Origin: Gp6-AA40 sp050742535
GTDB taxonomy: Bacteria; Acidobacteriota; Vicinamibacteria; Vicinamibacterales; UBA2999
Assembly: GCA_050742535.1 (NCBI GenBank)
Contig: JBOGIQ010000005.1
Coordinates: forward strand, 1-60,673
DNA: 60,673 bases
Reading direction: 5' to 3'
Made by a program: the position numbers and the translations under genes. The notes under the pieces are model-generated. The model was not told the origin of the DNA, did no database searches, and saw only the letters and a program-made list of their open reading frames with translations. This document shows, one piece after another, positions 18,944 through 27,672 of this stretch. Every line of letters starts with the position of its first letter. The first letter of the stretch is position 1.

Positions 18944-20380
18944 ATGGCGGACGACTTCCCCAAGGCGCCCAAGGACTTCTTCGACTTCGCGAAGAAGCAT
19001 CAGGCCGAAATGGTCGACCTCAAGTTCGTCGACATGCTCGGGTCCTGGCAGCACTGTTCGTTCCCGATTGAACATTTGAGCGAAGGCACGTTCGAGGAGG
19101 GCCTCGGCTTCGACGGCTCCTCCATTCGCGGCTGGATGGGCATTCACGAATCCGACATGATGGCGGTCCCCGTCGCCGACACGGCCCGCCTCGATCCGTT
19201 CTTCGCCAGGCCGACGGTGAGTGTCATCGCCAACGTGGTCGATCCGATCTCGCGCCAGGAGTTCTCGCGCGATCCGCGGCACGTCGCCCGCAAGGCGGAG
19301 CAGTTTCTGAAGACCTCCGGCATCGCCGAGACCTGCTACATCGGACCCGAACCGGAGTTCTTCATCTTCGATGAGGTCCGCTACGAGCAGAACCAGCATC
19401 GCGGCTACTACCAGATCGATTCCGTCGAAGGCGCCTGGAATACCGGGCGCATCGAGGAGCCGAATCTCGGCTACAAGCCGAGCTTCAAGGGCGGTTACTT
19501 CCCGGTCAGCCCGACCGACACCTTCCACGATCTGCGCGGCGAGATGGTCTACGAAATGCGCAAGATCGGCATCGTCGTTGAAGCCCACCATCACGAGGTC
19601 GCCACCGCCGGGCAGGCGGAGATCGACATGCAGTTTCAGCCGCTGCTGAAAATGGCCGATCAGTTCATGTGGTACAAGTACATCTGCAAGAACGTCGCGC
19701 GCCGCCACGGCAAGACCGTGACGTTCATGCCGAAGCCGATTTTCGAGGACAACGGCAGCGGCATGCATACGCACACGTCGCTCTGGAAGGGGAATACGCC
19801 GCTGTTCGCGGGCGACGGCTACGCTGGCCTCAGTCAGATCGGGTTATGGGCGGCGGGCGGCCTGCTGAAGCATGCCCCGGCGATCCTGGCCTTCGCCGCG
19901 CCCACCACCAACTCCTACCGGCGACTCGTGCCGGGGTTCGAGGCGCCCGTCAACCTGGCGCTCTCCGCGCGCAACCGATCGGCGTCAATCCGCATCCCGA
20001 TGTACTCGAAGAGCCCGAAGTCGAAGCGTCTGGAATTCCGTTGTCCGGATCCGAGCTGCAACGGCTACCTGGCGTGGTCGGCCATGCTGATGGCGATGAT
20101 CGATGGCATTGATAACAAGGTCGACCCGGGCGCGCCGCTCGACCGCGATATCTATGAGATGACGCGCCACGAGATGAACGAGATGGGCGTCCGAACGACC
20201 CCGGGCTCGCTCGAAGAGGCCGTCAGCGCGCTCGAGGCCGACCACGCGTTTCTGCTGCGCGGCGATGTGTTTACGGAGGATCTCGTGCAAACGTGGATCG
20301 ACTGGAAACGAACCAAGGAACTCGATCCGATTCGTTTGCGGCCGCATCCACACGAGTTCTATCTTTATTACGACAATTGA
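18944..20380 (+). CDS. glnA: Glutamine synthetase type I (beta subtype)
   Basis: 478 aa, a dodecameric GSI. Key segments are EEGLGFDGSSIRGWMGIHES, GPEPEFFIFDEVR, KGGYFPVSPTDTFHDLR, EAHHHEVATAGQAEID (metal and ammonium ligands), NGSGMHTHTSLWK and NRSASIRIP. Tyrosine 404 in LDRDIYEMT sits at the position of the adenylylated tyrosine of beta-type GSI, and the beta-type spacing around KGGYFPV is present, so GlnE-type control is possible; no glnE is in the window. The ATG at 18944 has GAGGTG five bases upstream. Sharing the upstream gap with the type III gene suggests division of labour under different nitrogen conditions (inference). Confidence 0.96.
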   Translation: MADDFPKAPKDFFDFAKKHQAEMVDLKFVDMLGSWQHCSFPIEHLSEGTFEEGLGFDGSSIRGWMGIHESDMMAVPVADTARLDPFFARPTVSVIANVVDPISRQEFSRDPRHVARKAEQFLKTSGIAETCYIGPEPEFFIFDEVRYEQNQHRGYYQIDSVEGAWNTGRIEEPNLGYKPSFKGGYFPVSPTDTFHDLRGEMVYEMRKIGIVVEAHHHEVATAGQAEIDMQFQPLLKMADQFMWYKYICKNVARRHGKTVTFMPKPIFEDNGSGMHTHTSLWKGNTPLFAGDGYAGLSQIGLWAAGGLLKHAPAILAFAAPTTNSYRRLVPGFEAPVNLALSARNRSASIRIPMYSKSPKSKRLEFRCPDPSCNGYLAWSAMLMAMIDGIDNKVDPGAPLDRDIYEMTRHEMNEMGVRTTPGSLEEAVSALEADHAFLLRGDVFTEDLVQTWIDWKRTKELDPIRLRPHPHEFYLYYDN

Positions 20381-20458
20381 TGGACTGGTGGCTGTGGGGC
20401 AGGTTCCGCCGAAGCCTGGATCCAGCGGAGGCGGACCTGCCGATAAAATGAGCTTCTA

Positions 20459-21052
20459 TTGGAATACCTAATCAAGCAGTACCCCCTGGAATCCGGCGCG
20501 CTCGAAATTCAGTACATCGAAGAATTTTTCGGGGAGTTTCCCCGCAAGAAGACCGCGCGGGAAATCGTCGCCCGCCTCAAGGATCGCGAATTCCTGATCC
20601 TCATCGCCGAGGCGCCGCTGCCCGACGATCCGGGCATGGTGGCGCCCGTGTCGTTCAAGGTCGTACACGAGATCCGCGCCGACGAAACGGAGCCCAAGCT
20701 GGTCGACCTGGTCGGCCGGCTCGACGGCGCCGTCCGGTTCCAGGGGCGCAAGGTGCTCTACAGCTGGATTGGAGGCACGCGCCGCGACTGGCGCGGCCAG
20801 GGACACTTCCGCGCACTGACCGAGGAATCGGAAGCGTGGGCCCACTCGTCCGGCTTCAACGAGGTGGTCGTCAAGACGAAGAATCGCTTCTACGACATGC
20901 GCGGCACACTCGATCAGCTCGAATTCAACGTCGTCAAGTACGAGCCGAACCGCGCGGACAATCGCGAGTCGAAGGTCTATCTGAGCAAGCCGCTGTCGTC
21001 CGATGTCGTCCGTGCCCACACCAGCACGCGAACGGTCGTTTACGCGGATTAG
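20459..21052 (+). CDS. GNAT family N-acetyltransferase
   Basis: 197 aa. The frame opens after a stop at 20444 and the only reasonable initiator is TTG 20459 (EYLIKQYPLES). The GNAT core is visible: the substrate-side strand DREFLILIAEA, then VLYSWIGGTRRDWRGQGHFRALTEESEAWA, where R-x-x-G-x-G/A (RDWRGQGHF) is the acetyl-CoA pyrophosphate loop, and the late helix-strand GFNEVVVKTKNRFYDMR. The substrate is unknown. It follows glnA by 79 bp on the same strand; whether it shares a transcript is uncertain. The C-terminus converges on the TIGR03435 gene with a 4-nt overlap (21049-21052). Confidence 0.8.
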   Translation: MEYLIKQYPLESGALEIQYIEEFFGEFPRKKTAREIVARLKDREFLILIAEAPLPDDPGMVAPVSFKVVHEIRADETEPKLVDLVGRLDGAVRFQGRKVLYSWIGGTRRDWRGQGHFRALTEESEAWAHSSGFNEVVVKTKNRFYDMRGTLDQLEFNVVKYEPNRADNRESKVYLSKPLSSDVVRAHTSTRTVVYAD

Positions 21053-21906
21053 TTTTCTGTCGGACGCTTGACGGATTCCACGACCAGCACCGCCACCTGC
21101 GTACGCCGGGATTCGAGCTTCAATCCAAGCTGTTCTTCGAGCGCCACGAGGATCGGCGGCACGTTCGCCCCGGCCGCCAGATCGGTCGATGGGCTCGGAG
21201 GCTGCGGCGCAAAGGTGTACTCGATGTCGAAGAGTCCGTCGAGACCCGTTCGATCGACCACTGGGCGGCCCACTTGTCCCTGCAGCAAGGTCGCGAAATC
21301 CGCCATCGTCACACCTGACCGCCGCACGCGGATTCTGGAGCCTGGCGTCCCGTCCGACGACGTTGTGAGAAAACTGATCGTGACAACCTGGCCGCACGGC
21401 GGCCATCCATCTTTGGCTATCGCTATGAGTTCTTCGCGGGTCATGACTCTGGCTCCGGCGCTGCAGTTCGCCTGTGTCGGGCGAATCTGCGGGCCGAGCC
21501 GCCGATCACTGCGCGCGTGCATCAAGACGTACGCCGACAGCTCCCGCGTGTCCGTTCGTCCCTTCAACTGGAACCGCTCCGCGAGGAGCGTGCGCAGCAT
21601 CGGCATCAGCGCGTCCGGGCTGCGTGGCGCTGGTTCGGCCCGTGCGTCGATGTCGAAACGCTCGCCCACTGTCCACTCCGGCGCATCAATCAGCTGCGAG
21701 TCGTGCAACCCGTACGCGCGCAGAATCAACGTCCGCAGGGGCGTGTTCGTGGCGATCAGCTGCCCGTTCGCCCGCGGGCTGAACGACGTGTTGCCGCCGT
21801 CAACGTTGCGCCGGACGGAGGCCACTGCGAACGCCGGCTGCTGGCCGGCCGTGCCCGCGGCCAGCGCGAGCATGACGATGACCGGAATCAGATGCCTGGA
21901 ATGCAT
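21049..21906 (-). CDS. TIGR03435 family secreted protein
   Basis: 285 aa with signal peptide (LIPVIVMLALAAGTAG). The mature part shows the family order: FAVASVRRN near the N-terminus, NGQLIATNTPLRTLILRAYGL, the DAPEWTVGERFDIDARAE block, LMPMLRTLLAERFQLKGRTDTREL and a C-terminal GLFDIEYTF plus ALEEQLGLKLESRRTQVAVLVVESV. This family is massively expanded in Acidobacteria and rare elsewhere, and is found by name only as a soil-bacterial expansion of unknown role. Only one copy is in the window. It is the last gene of a run of minus-strand genes, 12 nt after the oxidoreductase stop. Confidence 0.92.
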   Translation of the reverse strand: MHSRHLIPVIVMLALAAGTAGQQPAFAVASVRRNVDGGNTSFSPRANGQLIATNTPLRTLILRAYGLHDSQLIDAPEWTVGERFDIDARAEPAPRSPDALMPMLRTLLAERFQLKGRTDTRELSAYVLMHARSDRRLGPQIRPTQANCSAGARVMTREELIAIAKDGWPPCGQVVTISFLTTSSDGTPGSRIRVRRSGVTMADFATLLQGQVGRPVVDRTGLDGLFDIEYTFAPQPPSPSTDLAAGANVPPILVALEEQLGLKLESRRTQVAVLVVESVKRPTEN

Positions 21907-21918
21907 TCAGGCCCTCAA

Positions 21919-22899
21919 CTACACCACGAGCACGATTTTCCCAACGTGCTCACTTGACTCCATCAACTTGTGGGCAGCAGCCGCTTCGGCGAGGGGAAAC
22001 GTTCGATAGACGACGGGCGAGACGGCGCCACGCTCGAGGAGCGGCCAGACCTCGCGCCGCAGTGATTCGGCGATCGCGCCCTTCTCCGACACGGTGCGAG
22101 GACGCAGCGCGGAACCGGTGATCGTCAGCCGTCGGCCCAGGATTCGTCGGAGGTCTACGGTCGCGAGCGGCTCTCCTTCCATGAACCCGATCACGACGAG
22201 CCGGCCGTCCATGGCCAGCGCCGCCAGGTTGCGGTTCACGTACGACCCGCCGACGATGTCGAGGATCAGGTTGACGCCGTGGCCGCCTGTCAGTTCGCGG
22301 GCGATCGCCGCGAAGTCCTCCGTCCGATAGTCGATTGCCCGTTCGGCGCCGAGCCGCTCGCAGGCGCGGCACTTCTCCGGCGATCCGGCGGTCGTGAACA
22401 CGCGCGCGCCGCGCGCGGCAGCCAGCTGAATGGCGGTCGTACCGATGCCGCTCGAACCGCCGTGAAACAGCGCGGTCTCGCCGGCCTGCAGGCGGCCGCG
22501 ATCGAATACGTTCGTCCACACCGTAAAGAACGTTTCGGGTATCGCAGCCGCGGCAACCAGGTCGAGCGGTGCGGGCACGGGCAGACACTGCACTGCGGGC
22601 GCCACGCACTTCGTGGCGTATCCACCGCCCGACACCAGCGCACACACCCTGTCGCCGACGCGCAGGCCACCGACGCCCTCGCCGAGCAGTTCGATCGTGC
22701 CGGCAACCTCCAACCCGGGAAGGTCGCTCGCTCCCGGCGGCGGCGGGTAGAGCCCCTGCCGCTGCATCACGTCCGGACGATTGACCCCGGCGGCCGCCAC
22801 GGCAATCAGCACCTCTCCCGGACCCGGCGCCGGATCCGGCCGCTCGACGGGTGTCAAGACTTCAGGTGGACCGGGCGAGGTGATTTCGATGCAGATCAT
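21919..22899 (-). CDS. NAD(P)H quinone oxidoreductase (PIG3-like MDR)
   Basis: 326 aa from ATG 22899 (MICIEITSPGPPEVL); the longer open frame upstream is repeat DNA. It belongs to the zinc-free medium-chain reductases: GEVLIAVAAAGVNRPDVMQRQGLYPPPPGASDLPGLEVAG is the N-terminal catalytic domain, and LFHGGSSGIGTTAIQLAAARGARVF is the NADPH-binding fold. SEHVGKIVLVV closes the protein, as usual for PIG3/TP53I3-type enzymes. Cytoplasmic two-electron reduction of quinones or other carbonyls is expected. A REP hairpin fills the 47-bp gap to the DUF885 gene upstream. Confidence 0.9.
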   Translation of the reverse strand: MICIEITSPGPPEVLTPVERPDPAPGPGEVLIAVAAAGVNRPDVMQRQGLYPPPPGASDLPGLEVAGTIELLGEGVGGLRVGDRVCALVSGGGYATKCVAPAVQCLPVPAPLDLVAAAAIPETFFTVWTNVFDRGRLQAGETALFHGGSSGIGTTAIQLAAARGARVFTTAGSPEKCRACERLGAERAIDYRTEDFAAIARELTGGHGVNLILDIVGGSYVNRNLAALAMDGRLVVIGFMEGEPLATVDLRRILGRRLTITGSALRPRTVSEKGAIAESLRREVWPLLERGAVSPVVYRTFPLAEAAAAHKLMESSEHVGKIVLVV

Positions 22900-22924
22900 G
22901 TCGAAGGCCGATGTAAGCGATGAA

Positions 22925-22946
22925 AGGCCGACGTGAACGTCGGCCT
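22925..22946. repeat. REP-like hairpin, TGAA loop
   Basis: 9-bp arms AGGCCGACG/CGTCGGCCT around TGAA. Compared with the element at 16416-16437, the innermost arm pair is G-C where that one is C-G, a compensated change. The next bases, CTACC, supply the TAG stop of the DUF885-type gene at 22947. Confidence 0.85.
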
Positions 22947-24269
22947 CTACCGGACGAGAGACGATGGTAACCGTGGCGACGAGATCAGATCCTCGAACAG
23001 CTCCCAGCGCCGCCCGGGGTCGGCATCCGTGCCGCCCTGCGACTCGATCCAGCGCGCCACCAGGTCCGTGCCGACGGTGTAGTTGATGACGTAGCTGCGG
23101 TACTGGTCGATGAACCTCACACGCTGCTCGGCCCGGGCGCGCGAGTGCAGCGCGTAGGTCTCGAGCCACCGTATCGCCCCCTCCGCATCGAGCTGTCCGT
23201 CGAGGTATCGCCGTGCCGCTTCGTCGCCTGCCGGTCCCAGCCGCTCCACCAGATCAACGATGTCGTAGTAGCGGGCGGCCATCGACGGGTCGAGCCCCGC
23301 GGCTGGAAACACGACGCTTCGCGCAAAGGCCACGCGATCAAGTCCGGGAAAGGCGACGTGCACCCCGTAGTCGCCGGTGCCTTCAGCGATCAGCGATTGC
23401 GGGGTGAACAGCGGGTAGACCGAGAACTCCCGCCAGCCGCGGCCGCGCACGAGGTTTTTCTCCAGAAGCACGTTATAGGCGTGATGACCCGGATACCCCT
23501 CGTGACACGCCAGAACAACTGCCCAGTCCGCATGGATGGGCAGGTCGGTGTTCACCTGGATCACGCTCCGGTAGCCGCCCTGATACCAGTTGTAAGCGCT
23601 CCACGTCTTGCCGGTGACGTACTCGACGGTGAAGTTTTCTTCGTCGGGCAGCCTGATGTGCTTGAGCGTCCGCGCGCGGCATTCGTCGATCGCCGCGCGA
23701 AACGCCACGTCGAGGCGCGCCCGGGGAATTACGAATCGCAGCCGGTATGCCTCATACCGATCGAGGAGCGCGCCGGTGCCAGGAAGACGCTTCTCGAGCT
23801 CCGCCAGCACGCCCAGGAACTCCTGTTCCGTATGCGCCGGCGCCACGGCATCGTAGAGCGCCTTCGACTCCTCGTCGAAGCGCATCGTCGTGCCGGTGAG
23901 AATCGCGACGCGGGCGCGGAGCGCCTCGAGCTGACGGGTGAGGTACTGATGCCGCATGCGAGACGGTTCGGATGCCGACGGAGCGGGGGCCATCGCCGCC
24001 AGGTCACCCGCGAGATCGACCGCGGCCTCGTGAATTTCACCCAGCGAGACCTTCGTGAGCTCGGCCTCCATCCGCCATTCCGGCGGGCCGTAGTACGCGT
24101 CGACGTAATCGCGATCGTGCTGGCCCAGCGCCAGCACCAGACGGACGTATCGTTCCGCCAGCGCGCTCACGTCGCTGGCCGGTCGAGGATCCGGGCGCCA
24201 CCAGGGTGACGAGGCGACCGCGACGGCCGTCAGCAGGACCAGCGCGAAGACCACACGCCGCGTCGTCAA
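22947..24269 (-). CDS. DUF885-type metallopeptidase, membrane-anchored or secreted
   Basis: 440 aa. An N-terminal hydrophobic segment (RVVFALVLLTAVAVASSPWW) acts as signal anchor or signal peptide. The body is helical. The motif LACHEGYPGHHAYNVLLEKN (near residue 250) matches the HE-x-x-PGHH zinc site of DUF885 proteins, and SLIAEGTGDYGV about 45 residues later provides the second glutamate (EG). The usual DUF885 length is 550-600, so this is a shorter relative. A peptide substrate is inferred. It overlaps the SDR gene upstream by ATGA (24266-24269), so the two are co-translated. Confidence 0.75.
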   Translation of the reverse strand: MTTRRVVFALVLLTAVAVASSPWWRPDPRPASDVSALAERYVRLVLALGQHDRDYVDAYYGPPEWRMEAELTKVSLGEIHEAAVDLAGDLAAMAPAPSASEPSRMRHQYLTRQLEALRARVAILTGTTMRFDEESKALYDAVAPAHTEQEFLGVLAELEKRLPGTGALLDRYEAYRLRFVIPRARLDVAFRAAIDECRARTLKHIRLPDEENFTVEYVTGKTWSAYNWYQGGYRSVIQVNTDLPIHADWAVVLACHEGYPGHHAYNVLLEKNLVRGRGWREFSVYPLFTPQSLIAEGTGDYGVHVAFPGLDRVAFARSVVFPAAGLDPSMAARYYDIVDLVERLGPAGDEAARRYLDGQLDAEGAIRWLETYALHSRARAEQRVRFIDQYRSYVINYTVGTDLVARWIESQGGTDADPGRRWELFEDLISSPRLPSSLVR

Positions 24270-25273
24270 TAGCGTTGCCGGATGGTGGGAATCAGGTATT
24301 CGGAGAACGCCCGCTCGAAGTCGTACGCCGGGGCATAGCCCCAGTCGCGGCGGGCGGCGCCGTCATCGACGTCGGCCGGCCACGAATCGACGATCGCCTG
24401 CCGCTTCGCGTCCGTGCGCCATCCCAGCGCGGCGCGCGGGAAGGCGGCGACGACCACGTCGTGAATCTGCTGCGCCGTCGGACTGAAGGCGCTGAGGTTG
24501 TAGGCGGTCCGCGTCAGCGCGGCGCGCGGTGCGTCGGCGAGGCGAAGCAGCGCATCGATCGCGTCGGGCATCGCCATGAACGGGAGGCGCGTGTCAGGAC
24601 GGACGAAGCAGTCGTACCGCTCTCCCTGCGCCGCCGCGTGAATCATCTCCGGCGCGTAGTCGGATGTGCCGCCCGACGGCACGGTGACCGCGGAAATCAA
24701 TCCCGGGAACCGCACGCAGCGGAAGTCCACGCAGCCGGGTGGCTGCGCTGCCAGCTGTTTGTAGAACCTCGCGTAATAGCGGCCGAGATGCTCGCAGTAC
24801 AGCTTGTTGCACCCGTACATCGTCCGCGGCGTATTCCACGCGTCCTCATGGACGCGCCCGGCGCGAAGCTTGGTGTCAACGTCCGGAAGGCCGTAGGCGG
24901 CGATCGACGACGGGTAGAGAAAGGTCACCGGCCGGCCGTGCGACTCCCCTTCGTGCTGCGCGAACTCGAGGAGGTTCAGCGTCCCCTCGACGTTCACATG
25001 ATGCGCGGTGATCGGCGTGAACTCCGCGCGTGTCGAAAGCAGCGCCGCGAGATGGATGACGAGATCGACTTCGAACTCCGCGAGGATCCGCTCGAGCAGG
25101 TTGGGGTCGGTGATCGAACCGGTGAACTCGCGGAAGGCCAGCCGGCCAAGCGCCGGCTCGAGCGGTGCGATGTCGACCGTTACGATCGGCCGGCCCCACT
25201 CGGCGAGGCGGGCGATCAGGCCGTGGCCGATTTCGCCGCCCGCGCCGGTGACCAGCGTTACGGGTCTGCGCAT
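24266..25273 (-). CDS. SDR-type L-threonine 3-dehydrogenase-like enzyme
   Basis: 335 aa extended SDR. The NAD loop is G10-A-G-G-E-I-G16, the catalytic pair Y153/K157 (MYGCNK), and the serine lies in YPSSIAAYG. The C-terminal half carries RFPGLISAVTVPSGGTSDYAPEMI and CFVRPDTRLPFMAMPDAIDA, which match the substrate domain of SDR-type threonine dehydrogenases (RYPGIIS..T.PGGGTTDYA; MPDAI) better than UDP-hexose epimerases. It would oxidise threonine to 2-amino-3-ketobutyrate. No 2-amino-3-ketobutyrate CoA ligase (kbl) is nearby, so an epimerase role cannot be excluded. Confidence 0.75.
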   Translation of the reverse strand: MRRPVTLVTGAGGEIGHGLIARLAEWGRPIVTVDIAPLEPALGRLAFREFTGSITDPNLLERILAEFEVDLVIHLAALLSTRAEFTPITAHHVNVEGTLNLLEFAQHEGESHGRPVTFLYPSSIAAYGLPDVDTKLRAGRVHEDAWNTPRTMYGCNKLYCEHLGRYYARFYKQLAAQPPGCVDFRCVRFPGLISAVTVPSGGTSDYAPEMIHAAAQGERYDCFVRPDTRLPFMAMPDAIDALLRLADAPRAALTRTAYNLSAFSPTAQQIHDVVVAAFPRAALGWRTDAKRQAIVDSWPADVDDGAARRDWGYAPAYDFERAFSEYLIPTIRQRY

Positions 25274-25302
25274 CGCACTTGATTATCGTGCGGATCTCGT
25301 GG

Positions 25303-25344
25303 GGCGAGCCTTGCAGGCTCGCCTCGCGAACCCGCAGGGTTCGC
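25303..25344. repeat. Two adjacent REP-like hairpins
   Basis: 25303-25323 is GGCGAGCC-TTGCA-GGCTCGCC. 25326-25344 is GCGAACCC-GCA-GGGTTCGC. They lie between the DUF6526 stop (25362) and the SDR gene start (25273) on the minus strand. The first shares its arms with the hairpin at 30582-30602. Confidence 0.8.
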
Positions 25345-25361
25345 GCCGCGGGAAACGAAAG

Positions 25362-25781
25362 CTAGGTTCGGAAATGATCACCCTGCCAATCGCGAACGGC
25401 ACGCTTGATGGCATCCGCCGGCAGGTTTTCCGCGATCGCCCGGTCGAGCAGTGCCGGAAGTTCGGCGTCGGAGGCGAACCGCAGCGCGACGATCTGCCGC
25501 ATGACGAGCTTGTGGAGATCGTGCTCGCGGCCAAACCGCGCAAGCCGGACCCGCATCTCCAGCCGGATGATGCGGTTCTGCAACCTCAGCGCAAAGACGC
25601 GGAGCAGGGAAACAGCGGAGAGTACGGTCCCCGCAAGCGCCACCAGGGTGAACGACACGTAGCCTGGCTGGTCGTACGCGTAAAACACCAGGACCAGCAG
25701 CACGACCAGGCCCACCGACCACGTGACATTCCATGCGGTCGCCCGGTACGCGTGGTTCGCGTATGTCTGCGCTTCCGGCAC
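25362..25781 (-). CDS. DUF6526-like membrane protein
   Basis: 139 aa from GTG 25781, chosen because GGAGGA stands just upstream on the minus strand and because PEAQTYANHA is the family's typical opening. Two membrane segments follow (WSVGLVVLLVLVFYAY and FTLVALAGTVLSAVSLLRVF). The cytosolic tail has the conserved RLQNRIIRLEMRVRL and a helix with IVALRFASDAELPALLDRA, ending DWQGDHFRT. No function is known for the family. It starts 11 nt after the GYF-AIM24 gene, in a run of genes transcribed together. Confidence 0.75.
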   Translation of the reverse strand: MPEAQTYANHAYRATAWNVTWSVGLVVLLVLVFYAYDQPGYVSFTLVALAGTVLSAVSLLRVFALRLQNRIIRLEMRVRLARFGREHDLHKLVMRQIVALRFASDAELPALLDRAIAENLPADAIKRAVRDWQGDHFRT

Positions 25782-25792
25782 GGTTCCTCCGC

Positions 25793-26821
25793 TCAGCGAT
25801 TGTCGCCGTCGAGCAGCCCGCCGAGACCGCCGAGGATCGAGCCTTCCTCGCGGCGTCCGCCTTGCGCGGCAGGTGCGGCCTTGTAGATCCGGTCGGCCAT
25901 GCGGCTGAGCGGCAGCGACTGCAGCCACGCACGACCCGGCCCGGTCAGCGTGGCGAAGAACAGTCCTTCTCCCCCGAACAGCGCGGTCTTGATTTTGCCC
26001 ACGAACTGGATGTCGTAGCCGACCGACGGCTGGAGCGCGACGAGACAGCCCGTGTCCACGCGCAGCGTCTGGCCGGCCGCGAGGTCGACGGGATGGAGCG
26101 TGCCTCCGGCGTGAACGAAGCTCAGTCCATCGCCCTGCAGGCGCTGCATGATGAACCCTTCGCCGCCAAACAGTCCGACGCCGATTCGCCGCTGAAACGC
26201 GATGCCGATCGAGACGCCCTTGGCGGCGCACAGGAAGGAGTCCTTCTGGCAGATCAGCTCGCCGCCGAGCTGCTTCAAGTCCATCGCCAGGATCTTGCCG
26301 GGATAGGGCGCGGCAAACGCCACCTGCTGCTTGCCGGCGCCCTGGTTCGTGAAGACGGTCATGAACAGGCTTTCACCGGTGATCAGCCGCTTGCCGGCGC
26401 CGAGCAGGGCGCCCATCACGCCCGAGCGCTGGTTACTGCCGTCTCCGAACACCGTCTCCATCTGGATCCCGGGCGTCATGTACATCATCGTCCCGGCTTC
26501 GGCGACGGCGCTTTCCCCCGGGTCGAGCTCGACCTCGACGAACTGCATTTCGCTGCCGACGATGCGGAAGTCGATTTCGTGGGCGGCGCGGCCGGGCACG
26601 ATCGGCGGAGGGACGGCGCCAAGCCGCGCGGCGCCGCCGGATGACAGGAATGCCGCCAGCTCGGGGACGTCCTTGAGAGGTGTCCAGTTTTTCATGCCCG
26701 CGGTGAAGACCAGCGTGTTGCCGTCGATGGTTCCGTTCCGCAGGTTCGTCACGACGTCGTCCTGCGACACCGGCCCGACCTGATGGCCGCCGATGGCCAT
26801 GTACCACTGCTGCTGCGACAT
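25793..26821 (-). CDS. GYF_2-like and AIM24 (TIGR00266) domain protein
   Basis: 342 aa from ATG 26821 (MSQQQWYMAIGG), preceded by GGAGA at about nine bases. Residues 5-60 form a GYF_2-like domain (WYMAIGGHQVGPVSQDDVVTN, then W-T-P-L). Residues about 85-300 form the AIM24/TIGR00266 beta-prism, with FRIVGSEMQFVEVELDPGE, AGTMMYMTPGI and two FGGEG(F/L) turns. AIM24 proteins have no proven biochemical role in bacteria; the mitochondrial relative affects inner-membrane organisation. The glycine-rich tail is disordered. Adjacent DUF6526, TerB-like and ABC exporter genes suggest a membrane-related unit (inference). Confidence 0.88.
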   Translation of the reverse strand: MSQQQWYMAIGGHQVGPVSQDDVVTNLRNGTIDGNTLVFTAGMKNWTPLKDVPELAAFLSSGGAARLGAVPPPIVPGRAAHEIDFRIVGSEMQFVEVELDPGESAVAEAGTMMYMTPGIQMETVFGDGSNQRSGVMGALLGAGKRLITGESLFMTVFTNQGAGKQQVAFAAPYPGKILAMDLKQLGGELICQKDSFLCAAKGVSIGIAFQRRIGVGLFGGEGFIMQRLQGDGLSFVHAGGTLHPVDLAAGQTLRVDTGCLVALQPSVGYDIQFVGKIKTALFGGEGLFFATLTGPGRAWLQSLPLSRMADRIYKAAPAAQGGRREEGSILGGLGGLLDGDNR

Positions 26822-26836
26822 TTGTTCTGCTCTCCG

Positions 26837-26917
26837 TAAGTCAAAAGGCAAAAGGGAAAAGGCAAAAGAGAGGCAAAAGACTTCCTTTTGACCTTTGCCT
26901 TTTGCCTTTTCACTTAC
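26837..26917. repeat. Inverted AAAAGGC heptanucleotide arrays
   Basis: Left arm 26841-26880 has GGCAAAA units. Right arm 26884-26911 has TTTTGCC units. Outer bases GTAAGT and ACTTAC also pair. It begins 16 bp from the AIM24 start and ends at the TerB-like gene's TAA stop (26914-26916), filling the whole intergenic gap with an about 80-bp imperfect hairpin. Confidence 0.9.
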
Positions 26918-27570
26918 CCTCCCAGTTGCCCTTGATCGCCGAGCGCGTCGATGCGCTCGCTCGTGTTCTTCTCCAGCTTCTGCACCGTCGCCGGATCGAG
27001 GTCGAGCAGGTGCGCGAGCTGCGCGAGATAAATACGCTCCGCGCCCGTCACCTGTTCGTCGGCCCGCAGCACGGTGAACGCCAGCACGTAGAGCGTGCCG
27101 CGCTCGGCCTGATCGGTCACGCCGGCGACGATCTCGGCGAGCGGTCGTGGATGATTGAGCTCGCGTTCCACGACGTCGCGCACGCCGGCGGACTGGGCCT
27201 GCTGCAGCACGACGGCGCGTTCCTTCTCCGTCATCACGCCGTCCGCATTGGCGGCGGAGATGGCCAGCCGCACGATCCGCAGCGCGTCGCGATCTTCACC
27301 GGCGGCCGACTCCCCGGGCAGCGGCGGCAGTGCTGCACTGCCCATCGCCGGCGATGCCGGCGACGACCCGCCAACCGCAGGCGACTGTGAGCCGCTGTTC
27401 TGAAGCGTCTCGTAGATGCCCCACGCGACGCCGGCCGCGGTCAACAGCGTCGTCGGCCGCGTCCAGATCGAGCCGCCGCCGTTCAGAAATCGACGCGACC
27501 GGCGCGAACGCTTGCGCCCGCCGCCCAGGACGCTGCTCAACACGCCGTTAATGAGGAAGTCGGGATTCAT
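26914..27570 (-). CDS. TerB-like (DUF533-type) protein
   Basis: 218 aa from ATG 27570 (MNPDFLINGVLSSVLGGG); sequence upstream in frame is translated repeat (KCKMKNAKCKMQNAN) and not part of the gene. The N-terminus has a glycine-rich start and a hydrophobic segment (TLLTAAGVAWGIYETL). From residue 105 a TerB-like helical domain follows (RIVRLAISAANADGVMTEKER, a D-G-x-M-x-x-x-E turn, ADEQVTGAERIYLAQLAHLLDL). DUF533/YebE proteins are inner-membrane associated with unknown role. No ribosome site is seen because the array reaches to 11 bp from the start. Confidence 0.75.
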   Translation of the reverse strand: MNPDFLINGVLSSVLGGGRKRSRRSRRFLNGGGSIWTRPTTLLTAAGVAWGIYETLQNSGSQSPAVGGSSPASPAMGSAALPPLPGESAAGEDRDALRIVRLAISAANADGVMTEKERAVVLQQAQSAGVRDVVERELNHPRPLAEIVAGVTDQAERGTLYVLAFTVLRADEQVTGAERIYLAQLAHLLDLDPATVQKLEKNTSERIDALGDQGQLGG

Positions 27571-27580
27571 ATTCGGAAAT

Positions 27581-27672
27581 TCAAAATGCAAAATGCAAAA
27601 TGCAAACAAGAACATTCCAGCGCTGTAGTTTGCATTTTGCATTTTGCATTTTGCATTTTTCATTTTGCATTT
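27581..27672. repeat. Inverted TTTTGCA heptanucleotide arrays
   Basis: Left arm 27581-27606 has AAAATGC units. Right arm 27629-27672 has TTTTGCA units, about six copies with one variant. It stretches exactly from the ABC exporter stop (27672) to 11 bp before the TerB-like start. This is the most AT-rich stretch of the window. Confidence 0.92.
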
